DNA of 64,000 bases from Acanthosoma haemorrhoidale (taxonomy: Eukaryota; Arthropoda; Insecta; Hemiptera; Acanthosomatidae). The notes below the pieces were generated by a model. The model was not told where the DNA came from. It searched no databases and was given only the letters and a program-made list of their open reading frames with translations. A program made the translations under genes and the position numbers. Numbering within the stretch: position 1 is the first letter of the stretch; every line of letters begins with the position of its first letter. Positions 56,955 to 64,000 of this stretch are shown in pieces. The stretch lies in assembly GCA_930367205.1 (NCBI GenBank), contig OV884009.1, forward strand, positions 95,563,189 through 95,627,188. Direction: 5' to 3'.

Positions 56955-57426
56955 GACCCATGAAAAACCCGCGCTTAGGCGGGAGCCATGAATGGGACTC
57001 ATCAATGGACTAGTCCTAATCACTGAATGGCCTCATGAATGGGACTTATCAATGGACTAGACCCAGCTGTGTGTCACTAGGTCACAGGAGAACTCTTATC
57101 GCTAAATGGCCTGACGTCAGAGATTCGAGCCCCCCCCCCCAGCTGCTCGTCAATGGGTGAGTCACAGTGACTCACAACCCATGCGACGTTGCCGGATCTC
57201 CCCCCCCCCCCAGCGTAGCCGGATCTACTATCTGGAGGCTCCTGACACACTTATAAACTCTTATCACCCCCTAATGACGCACCAATTCCACGAAATTACA
57301 CACCCATTCCCAGAATTTCCTTCCCCCTCGCCCTGGCTATCACCTCAAGGTCACGAGATAACGTGATACGACAACCTTCAAGGTCATATCTCGGTACTCT
57401 TACTCAACCCGCCTTTTATATCTACT
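56955..57426 (-). repeat. Polinton right terminal inverted repeat
   Basis: Complement of 38,950-39,345, but about 75 bp longer. It has two copies of a block around gaatgggact(c/t)atcaatggactag (56,990-57,060) where the left repeat has one, and two copies of gccggatct around a C-run (57,190-57,225). The palindrome (57,158-57,174) and tgacgtca (57,112-57,119) are conserved. Runs of 10-12 C occur at about 57,129-57,140 and 57,200-57,210. Confidence 0.93.
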
Positions 57427-58552
57427 ATCGTTTGTTCGTTGTCTGTCTATGGTCCAGACACTGCGTTATGAGGAACGAAAGCGGGAAATAACCCTTGCCT
57501 ACCATAAAGGGAAGACGAACCAGCGGTACGCTGGAGACGTTGCAAGCATTACAGCGGTGGTACTTCTGGTGGGATATGAAGAAGATGCTCCAGGAGATTA
57601 TAGGAACTATCGATATATGTCTTAAGACTAAATACGACCGACACCCACCACAGGGACAACAGGAGGAAACACCCACAGCAGAGACGCCACTGAGTGAACT
57701 ACAGATTGACACATTCACTTGGAAGGGCTCTAAGTGGGTTACGACAATAGATACATTCAGCAAGGCTATGGCGTATGCCGTACAAGAGAAGTCATCCAAC
57801 ACCGTCTTACAGGCATTACGGGTGTGGTTCCAGTTTTATGGGGTACCGGACCGAATCTCGCCGGATGGGGGTAGGGAGTTTGATAATGCAAACGTGCGGG
57901 CGGAGATGAAGAATCTTGATATCATCTCAACACCCCAGGACATCCTAAGAGTCGTAGAGGTATCGAAAGGCTGCACAGTACCTTGAGTGACCACCTGCGG
58001 GTGTATCAGGTGGACAAGGGTCTGCAGGCAAACGAGGCGATGCCGACGGCATTGGCGGCATACAATCATTCCATTCACTCCACCACGGGGTTTACGCCGG
58101 TCGAGATCCTCTTCGGACTGCGCGCGAGGCGCCGGAACGGGACAGAGACGATGACGGACGAGGTAATGGTGGAGCAAATGTTAAACGCTCACTTAAAACT
58201 TGGTAAACTTTAGGGCAAAGTTCGTGAAAGGATCGTGATGGAGAAGGTCAATATAGTTGCTCGGGTTAACCTCAAAGTCCGGGATCGAATGGGGGACCTT
58301 AAAATTGGGACCATTGTATATCGTAAAATCGCTTCTAATCGGAGAAAAGAGTCGGTCAGATACGAGGGTACATTCAAGGTGGTGGTGATTAGGGAGCATA
58401 ACATCGTTACCGTCAAGAGTACAAGACCTCCGACGAAATGGAGGACCATCCGTCGAACAGTTAATACTCCCACCTGGGGGGGGGGGGTGCAGGCCATGAG
58501 TGAGTTGGAGTGTCCTCGCTTCTGCACGGAGCCAAATTTGGTATTGTATTAA
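57427..58552 (+). pseudogene. Errantivirus-type (Ty3/gypsy) integrase pseudogene, forward
   Basis: Recognisable from about 57,440: zinc-binding part with HKGR and later ICLKTKYDRHPP, then catalytic core QIDTF, TTIDTFSKAMAYAV, SPDGGREFDNANV, and IERLHSTLSDHLRVYQ, then YNHSIHSTTGFTPVEILFG, and a C-terminal basic domain ending near 58,550. Breaks: a shift near 57,930-57,935 between the second Asp and the Glu, and a TAG at 58,211-58,213. The D, D and E residues are all still visible. This is the 3' part of a retrotransposon pol gene; no reverse transcriptase or LTR is seen next to it, because the Polinton repeat starts immediately upstream. A G-run of 10 lies at about 58,477. Confidence 0.88.
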
Positions 58553-58735
58553 TCTATTTTTTTGTTTGTAGTTCCTTTTGTGTTTTTTTTTAGAAGGTAC
58601 ACAGGCTGTGTAGAATTATTGATTTAGCGTAGCGTGTAAGATGCCATTGTTTTCTTTGAGTAATAAGCCATGTATTTTTTTTTTTTTGTTTTGATTTTGT
58701 CACTAGTAAATGCAGTGTTGGAGGCAGCGTTCTAT
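58553..58735. other. Spacer between the two opposed integrase pseudogenes
   Basis: T-rich non-coding sequence with no recognised signals. It is the junction where the two oppositely oriented integrase copies meet tail to tail. Confidence 0.5.
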
Positions 58736-59576
58736 TCCTCGTCGACCACTGTACTCCTGCTATCCCGACGCCGTCCTCGAAGTCCGGAAAGGATCTCGCC
58801 TGGTGAGAATCCCATGGCAGAATGTATGGAGTGGTTATATGCCTTCTCCATAGCTACGTTCGGGTCTAGCCCTTTTCCCCTTGATGGATTCGCAGGTGGT
58901 CGCTCAGCGTGCTGTGTACTCGCTTCACGTCTCCTCGACTCTTCGGGTGTCCTGCGGTGTTGAGGTGACAGCGGATCTCCATGGCTGCCGCCTCGGCCCT
59001 TATTTCGGCAATGTCAAACTCTCTTCCGCCGTCAGATGCAAATGTGTCTGGCACACCATAAAATTGTCACCATGTGCGTAACACCCCTAACGCTCCCCCC
59101 CCCCCCCCCCGATCATTTAGCAATCAGATGTGCCATCACCGTCTTGCTAAATCGATCAATGATGGTGACCCACTTATATCCCCGCTAGGTGAACGTATCC
59201 ACTTGCAGGTCCGCTAGTGGCATGTCCACTGTAAGGGGTTGCTCCTGTATCACTCTGGGGGGGGTCGATCGTACTTAGTGGTGAGGCATGTGTCACAGGT
59301 ACCAACAACGCTCATGATTGTGTCCTTCATGCCCCACCTAAAATAACGACGCTTCAATGCTTGTAGGGTTGCCTCTATTCCGCAGTGATTCGTTTTGCCT
59401 TGGTGAAACGCGAGGGTCACCTCCGTCTGATGTCCTCCATCTTTGACTCTTTCCACCTTCAAGGTACAGTGGACGAATGTTCGCTCGATCCCTAATCGTT
59501 CCGTTCTCCGTAATCGTTTAATGCGATCCCATATCGCCGAGGTGCATTTCAAGCTCTGGATAACATGTACACCCAC
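58736..59576 (-). pseudogene. Errantivirus-type (Ty3/gypsy) integrase pseudogene, reverse
   Basis: Read leftward: an unplaced N-terminal part; zinc domain with HQGKTNHCGIEATLQALKRRYF and CDTCLTTKYDRPPP (59,420-59,250); core LQVDTF near 59,200; SDGGREFDIAE near 59,025; KSRGDVKRVHSTLSDHLR near 58,925, where the catalytic Glu position reads Val or is shifted; and YNHSIHSAMGFSPGEIL near 58,825. In-frame TAG and TGA codons occur near 59,185 and 59,122, and a 16-G homopolymer interrupts the core at about 59,095-59,110. Related to, but clearly diverged from, the forward copy at 57,427-58,552. Confidence 0.85.
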
Positions 59577-59858
59577 GAATAAATGAGTAATTAATAATGG
59601 CCACGTGACAAGGTAAATAAATACACTTCATCAGGGCGCCCAACCATCACCAATGCAATGCGCCCTAGCCATCACAGGAAATGGCTGACAGACCAGCAGG
59701 GGCGAGGGTCATATATATATACATATACATATGTGTGTATATGTCTAAAAAAGTATGGTATATATAATTGTAGAAATAAATAAATAATTCTCTTGCTAGC
59801 AAGTGTCGGTCTGTGTGGCAAGGGGGTGTTGGAATAGGAGGGGTTTTGAAGACACATG
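59577..59858. other. Non-coding stretch with microsatellite and hairpin
   Basis: No ORF of interest. A short AT/TG microsatellite lies at about 59,710-59,742. An inverted repeat agggcgc / gcgccct lies at 59,633-59,666 with a 20-base loop. It may include an LTR of one of the neighbouring retrotransposons, but no TG...CA pair could be confirmed. Confidence 0.4.
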
Positions 59859-60392
59859 CGAATGAAATGTCTACAGAAGAAAGCGAAGAGCTACTCTTTA
59901 ACTCGAATTAAGAGTTAGGAGACACAGGAGCACCGGAGAATCAAATTTTGACTAGTTTTATGAAGCAGTTTATGACTCTTTAATCTGTTTCCAAGTCCTA
60001 CCGAAAGATGAGCGAGGGCTGGAGTCATGGTAAATCATTAATGTAGGAAATAAAACGAGAATAAATTTGCAACTTCTGAGATGTAGCCAACGTTGCAGGG
60101 GAGTAAGGAGTGGAGAAAATAGAGCTATTGCAAAAGATTAATGATTTTAATATGGCAATAGAGGACTTATATAGGATACCGTTTTAAGGATCTTGGAAGT
60201 GGCTTCTGATGTTGAGTTTGAGATGGCAACCGTCATCGACTTGGAGAAGGCATCAATTATTATCAGCAATTTCTTTCCTAATGCTGAGTAATAGTTCACA
60301 TTAATTCTCACCCACGAAGCATTTGGGTGTTCCCAGTGGTGAGATCGGAACTGAGAAGGCAATATTCCATTCTTAAGGCAGTTAGAACATGC
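59859..60392 (-). pseudogene. Gypsy-like integrase pseudogene, 3' part (second family)
   Basis: Directly after the poly(A) tract of the non-LTR element the minus strand reads ACSNC, then HHWEHPNASWVRINVNYY and LIIIDAFSKSM, the zinc cysteines and first catalytic region of a gypsy-type integrase (Asp of the DAFSK type). Further left, around 60,110-60,070, STPYSPAT resembles the region preceding the catalytic Glu, but the second Asp segment is lost and several stops follow. The upstream half of the same retrotransposon is at 63,000-64,000. Confidence 0.7.
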
Positions 60393-60651
60393 CTTTTTTT
60401 TTTTTTTTTTTTTTTCATAGCTCTCAAACCTATAAAAAATATGATGTGGGAAAAATAAAAGAAAAATTATTTTGGATTGATGGGTGCCTTTCACTAAGGG
60501 AGTCCTATTTGAAGGATGTATGAGAAGGATATGGGGTGAGGGATGCCTAAAGGAGGCGGGTGGGTTCGGGAAGGTAGTGAGAGTCTACCAATGGTGGAGC
60601 CTAGGGGTACTAGGCATTGGTTTGTAGTCGGCCAGGTCATACCTGGCCCCG
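60393..60651 (-). other. 3' UTR and poly(A) tail of the second non-LTR element
   Basis: Non-coding on the minus strand, ending in ggtttgagagctatg followed by the A tract. No strong AATAAA immediately before the tail, though aaataatttt and aaaataaaag-type runs lie in the last 70 bp. Confidence 0.7.
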
Positions 60652-61800
60652 TCAGGGTTCTATGAGGTCTATCTGTCTCCAGGCTTCGGCGGTCCAGCAG
60701 TGCTTCCATCGGACGGGCATTAGTGGTGGTTGAAGGTCAGAGAATAGTGGGTTGTGGCTGTGTTGGAGTGAATCGAAAAATTTGATGTGCCTTCTCTTGA
60801 TGAAATCTTGAATGGTGAGCACTTTAAATTTTTCGTGGATCTCGTTTCCCTTCATTCGGTCGAACAGGGTATGTTTAAGGGAGGTGCGGAGAACTCTGTT
60901 CTGAAATTGCTGGAGCGTTTTTAGAGTGTTAGGAGTCAGAAACTTGAAGAGAGGGGTCCCATACATCAAAGCAGGTCTCAGGACGCTCTGGTATATCAGC
61001 AGCTTGAAGCGTACCGATAAAGCCGGACTGTGAAGTAGGTGTCCAAGGCTGTAGAATTTTTTCCTAACACTCTTTAATTTCTTACCGAGATGTGTTGTGA
61101 AAGACAAGTGTCTACCGAGGGTGATCCCAAGGTAGCATAGCTTGTTGCTCACAGGGCACTCTTTGACATCTAAGACGAAGGATTTAGGTAGCTTCTTTCT
61201 TCCGGATTTATAACTAAATATAATTACTTGCGTCTTGGCCGGGTTGACTTTGATGTTGACGGCATCGAGTTTCTCGGCAATGAGTTGACTGGCGCTCTCA
61301 GCAAACTTCAGGGCTCTGGTATTGATGCTGGTGCTGTAAACACCTATGTCGTCTGCATACGCCGATACCTCGCAGTTGGGGTACGAGGCTCCTACGATGT
61401 GGGCAATGACGTGTCTTCGGTCATGAGCTATGGCAGTGAGCAGGAGCTTATCCGAGTCCCAGTTGGCTCTCGGTCTTCTGTAAACTCCTGACACTATCAT
61501 GTTCTTCGTGAGCCGTATCTGGAGCGTTACGATGTAGTGGGAGGGCCCTAGGGTCACGGGTGGGGGTAGTCTCCTACAAGAAACTCCGTGCTTCACTAAG
61601 ACTGCAACTCCTCCTGAGATAGTCTTGGTGTCGTGGCGGTAAGTGGTATAACCCGGGAAGCACCAGAAGTGGATCTTCTTCAACCGGGTATCTGTGTATA
61701 CGGCAACGTCTGGCGAATGGCACCGTAGAATTGCCTCTACGTCGGCTTGTTTGGGTGGATAGCCGCAGACGTTGTAATTTAAAATTACGTGCCCCATCAT
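60652..61800 (-). CDS. ORF2 of second non-LTR element with in-frame internal deletion (endonuclease start joined to RT tail)
   Basis: 382-residue frame starting ATG ATG right after the ORF1 stop. Residues 1-130 read the first half of an APE-type endonuclease (LNYNVCGYPPKQADVEAIL, VYTDTRLK, SGGVAVLVK, VSGVYRRP). Around residue 130-145 it jumps to the end of the reverse transcriptase: SAYADDIGVYSTS is catalytic motif C, then VNPAKTQVIIF, LCYLGITLGRHLSF, and LMYGTPLF as in the usual tail. The endonuclease active-site half and RT motifs 1 to B are missing, about 1.2-1.5 kb by family length, yet the frame is open across the junction. No active enzyme is expected. Confidence 0.82.
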   Translation of the reverse strand: MMGHVILNYNVCGYPPKQADVEAILRCHSPDVAVYTDTRLKKIHFWCFPGYTTYRHDTKTISGGVAVLVKHGVSCRRLPPPVTLGPSHYIVTLQIRLTKNMIVSGVYRRPRANWDSDKLLLTAIAHDRRHVIAHIVGASYPNCEVSAYADDIGVYSTSINTRALKFAESASQLIAEKLDAVNIKVNPAKTQVIIFSYKSGRKKLPKSFVLDVKECPVSNKLCYLGITLGRHLSFTTHLGKKLKSVRKKFYSLGHLLHSPALSVRFKLLIYQSVLRPALMYGTPLFKFLTPNTLKTLQQFQNRVLRTSLKHTLFDRMKGNEIHEKFKVLTIQDFIKRRHIKFFDSLQHSHNPLFSDLQPPLMPVRWKHCWTAEAWRQIDLIEP

Positions 61801-62909
61801 TTAGATGTTTGATTTTTTTAATTCTGTCATCATCTGCGTTACCGCCTCGGTGAGTTTATTCATGGCAGCGGTCATGCTGCTCAACATGTTCATCATACTG
61901 CCTAAGATACCCATCAAGGCATCATTATTGTTAGCAGTGGGTTGAGGTAGGGGCTCTGGGAGAACTTCCGGGGCCCTGGTGTTTCCGGATGCCATCTGGG
62001 CATAGGAGGCAGTCTGTCTTGGTGGAGGGGGGGCAGGCATGTATGTGGCCCTTCTCGGCCCGGCTGTAATGTTCTCTGCCTGCTTGTCTATGAGTTTTAC
62101 CCTGTACGGGCACTGTCGGTACGACGCAACATGATTTCCCCCGCAATTGGCGCATTTGAGGGGAATTGAAGCGTCTCTTGGGCAGTCTTTTATGTCGTGA
62201 GGCTCGTTGCACCTCACGCACTTGGCCTGCTTGAAGCAATACCTTCTGGTATGGCCGTATTCCTGGCAGTTCAGGCACATCGGGATCCCCTTTTTTCATG
62301 GAAAGTGCTCACTCGAAAGAGCACATTATTTATATGACGGAGCTGCTTCAAGGTCTCCGCCTTCAGTGTGCGATCCCCTATCACTAGTATCGGTTCGATC
62401 TCTGTCCGAGCGCCAATTTGGTCGGTGCGCCTTAATCAATAAACATTGATTATTTTGCTACCCACGCTATCTATGTGGGCTTTTATCTCCTCGATCGGAT
62501 GAGAGAGATCGAATCCGTGAAGCAGGTATTTTTTATTAGGCTTAGTACCACGGGGGGAGAACGTGTGAAAGGGGATTTTTGATTCCCTGATTGCACTAAT
62601 TGTATGCTGTTGGTCGAGCACGCTGTGGCAAAGCACCTTTGTGTCCTGCTGCGTCTGCACTATTTTGAAGTTCCTAACATTGTAATCAGCTAGTAACCTC
62701 GTGAGGTCGTAGCTGCTAATCCATCCTAATACTAGGGGGGGTGGCGATTTGGGGGCGGCGGATGTGCTTGCCTCGGACTGAGCCGCCGAGTTAAGGGGGG
62801 TGAAGGAGTTGGAGGTACTTACTCCGGGGGTCTGGGGGAGAGTACACTTTCGGCATACACTCTTGGGATGTTGAAATTCATTAACATGGGGGTCCCTACG
62901 GCTTGCCAT
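61801..62909 (-). pseudogene. ORF1 (gag-like) of second non-LTR element, one stop and one frameshift
   Basis: Starts MASRRDPHVNEF at 62,909. A PRE_C2HC-like domain lies around KKYLLHGFDLSHPIEEIKAH. A TGA stop is at 62,436-62,438 and a shift at the A/G run near 62,290. Then come zinc knuckles CLNCQEYGHTRRYC, CVRCNEPHDIKDC, and CANCGGNHVASYRQC, followed by a proline-rich stretch and a methionine-rich amphipathic helix (MMNMLSSMTAAMNKLTE). It ends TAA at 61,801-61,803, immediately before ORF2 and in the same frame. Confidence 0.85.
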
Positions 62910-62985
62910 ACCCTACAAAGGGCCGTGCGACGCACGTCCAGTTAAGGGGGAGAGCCTCACTTATAATAGTTAAAGTACTTACCTG
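62910..62985 (-). other. 5' UTR of second non-LTR element (boundary approximate)
   Basis: Short GC-richer leader before the gag-like ATG, changing to AT-rich gypsy-derived sequence near 62,985. The exact 5' end could not be fixed. Confidence 0.4.
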
Positions 62986-64000
62986 TCTTCACGGGAACAA
63001 AGCGTCACTGACTAAAATATCAAAACTTTACCAGATTTGAGCTCTTGCTCACACTTGCTTGAGCACAATGGAAGCTGGATAGCGTCTCTTGTTGTTCAGA
63101 AACTATGCATTCAGTTTCAACACAACGAGAGCTAGGTTAATTTCAAGAGAAGATAACCTTTTTGAATGTTTCACACTTTAGTTGCAACCTTAGCCATAAC
63201 TCCCATGTCATGATCAATGGATGGCCAATAAATGAGAGGTCAAGCCAAACCCAGCATTTTAACCACTACTATATGTCCAAGCATTAGACATCCACCGGAG
63301 TTGGAATATTTTACTTCTCTTCCTTCTCAGCCGAGGGGTTTAAGATCTCTGCCTTCAAAAATTGCAGGCAGTAATGCTGAAAAGACCGGATCACGGCGAG
63401 TTTCTCAAACGGTCACCTTAGAAGTGAGGGGTATTTCACGGAGCTGATGTACAAATTTGTGGAAGCCGTCCGTTTTCTGGGTGAACTTGGTTGAGTTGAA
63501 AAGAAGGCAGTTCATTGTCGTTGAAAAAGAAAGTCAGCATTGCAGGAATGACTACCGGGATGTACTGGATATCTTAGTTGAATTTTGATAGGTAGTTGGC
63601 ATATTAAGAGAGTGTTAACTGAGGGAAATGAGCAAAGATGTGAAAAATGAGTTTGTTATCAGTATATAGGGTTAGTTTGGCATGACGCGAGACAGTACGG
63701 CACCTAGACCTATGAGATTAGCTTCAGTTGCGAGAAGTAACTAACAATTAGGGTTGCAAGACGTAAGTACTCTGTCAGAGATTATCTCTTTTTTCAGGTA
63801 ATCGTATGAATTTTTCTGTCCACTTCAATTTTGAAGAAGTAATCATTTCTCTAAGTGGAGGAGTAGTAATGGTCAATAACTTCGGAAGCATGGTAGTAAA
63901 TGACATTGCCTAGAAAAGTACGCATTTCTTCAGGAGTGGAAGGCAGAGGTGAATTTAAGACTGTATCAATATAATATGCTTCTTTTGACAGTGAAATCCA
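62986..64000 (-). pseudogene. Degenerate gypsy-like pol: RT end, RNase H and spacer (5' part of the split element)
   Basis: Heavily mutated minus-strand coding remnant. Near 63,940-63,900 it reads LPSTPEEMRTFLGNVIYY, typical of the link after the reverse transcriptase palm. Near 63,760-63,690 are traces of the RNase H start. Near 63,670-63,640 TLYTDNKLIFHIF matches the RNase H TDNK/TDHK region. Further left is the spacer toward the integrase, with no clear motifs. Many stops occur in every frame. Continues beyond the window on the right and resumes as integrase at 60,392 after the inserted non-LTR element. Confidence 0.7.

Larger units (their letters stand above)
38950..57426. mobile_element. 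Polinton (Maverick) DNA transposon, 18.5 kb including a nested retrotransposon
   Basis: Delimited by long inverted repeats starting AGTAGATATAA at 38,950 and ending in its complement at 57,426. Terminal AG/CT is usual for Polintons. Inside lies the diagnostic set: protein-primed type B DNA polymerase, retroviral-like integrase, FtsK/HerA-type packaging ATPase, adenain-like cysteine protease, and major and minor capsid genes. It also carries a PLA2-domain protein, an unknown large protein, two BIR-containing genes and small ORFs. Without the 4.6-kb retrotransposon the element is about 13.9 kb. No clear 6-bp target duplication is seen: the left flank is ...gggcatc and the right flank is atcgtttg.... 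Several core genes are broken, so the element is not autonomous. Confidence 0.95.
60393..62985 (-). mobile_element. Second non-LTR retrotransposon family (Jockey-like), internally deleted, with poly(A) tail
   Basis: Read leftward: gag-like ORF1 (62,909-61,801), ORF2 (61,800-60,652), 3' UTR, then a tract of about 23 A (T at 60,393-60,415 on the plus strand). The right boundary is uncertain, near 62,985. It is inserted in the zinc domain of a gypsy-type integrase: the sequence after the poly(A) starts within the C-x2-C motif. No target-site duplication was found. It differs in sequence from the 41,296 element. Confidence 0.85.

Noticed and set aside
38943..57433. Target-site duplication atcgttt for the Polinton
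   Set aside because: Only atc is duplicated next to the element; the following gttt matches the expected Jockey continuation for four bases and then diverges. Not enough to call a 6-bp duplication.
58670..59081. Plus-strand frames over the reverse integrase
   Set aside because: Antisense shadows; the minus strand has clear integrase motifs.
59633..59666. Hairpin as a terminator or ncRNA
   Set aside because: Seven-base stem with a 20-base loop is common by chance, with no T-run or conserved context.
61228..61491. Plus-strand 87-codon frame
   Set aside because: Antisense to the ORF2 of the second non-LTR element.

Overview
This window looks like a repeat-rich stretch of an animal nuclear genome, most likely an insect. 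It holds no bacterial gene structure, no rRNA and no intact host gene. The elements recognised are typical of arthropods: a Polinton/Maverick, two Jockey-type non-LTR retrotransposons, and Ty3/gypsy-like retrotransposons with errantivirus-type integrases. The species cannot be named from sequence alone.

Layout. (1) 1-35,674 is one head-to-tail satellite array with a 233-bp monomer, about 153 copies, cut off by the left window edge. Monomers are nearly identical, only three length changes occur in 35 kb, and multi-monomer blocks are duplicated at exact multiples of 233 bp (offsets of 5, 8, 11, 13 and 22 monomers). (2) 35,675-37,316 is a mosaic: 0.86 kb of AT-rich DNA with traces of a decayed minus-strand coding region, diverged satellite copies, and a tRNA-like (SINE-like) segment. 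(3) 37,317-38,949 is a decayed Jockey-type element (copy 1), cut off where a Polinton begins. (4) 38,950-57,426 is a Polinton with long terminal inverted repeats. It carries a BIR (IAP-like) gene, small unknown genes, a broken gene ending in a second BIR, capsid, protease, PLA2-domain, polymerase, integrase and ATPase genes. A second copy of the same Jockey family (41,296-45,883) sits inside it with a 12-bp target-site duplication. (5) 57,427-59,576 holds two errantivirus-type integrase pseudogenes pointing at each other. (6) 59,577-64,000 is a degenerate minus-strand gypsy-like element split by a second, different, internally deleted non-LTR element with a poly(A) tail.

How the genes fit together. 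The Polinton is dead as a virus-like or self-replicating element. Its major capsid gene lacks most of its middle, its minor capsid gene is frameshifted near the start, its DNA polymerase has two stops and two frameshifts (one inside catalytic motif C), its protease has no ATG, and one gene is split by a retrotransposon. Its integrase (with chromodomain), packaging ATPase, first BIR gene and a small spliced gene are still open. The inferred order of events is Jockey copy 1, then the Polinton beside or inside it, then Jockey copy 2 inside the Polinton. The most unusual points are the two BIR domains in one Polinton, the in-frame ORF1-stop-ORF2 arrangement shared by two unrelated non-LTR families, the PLA2-stop-protease arrangement, and the nested higher-order structure of the satellite.
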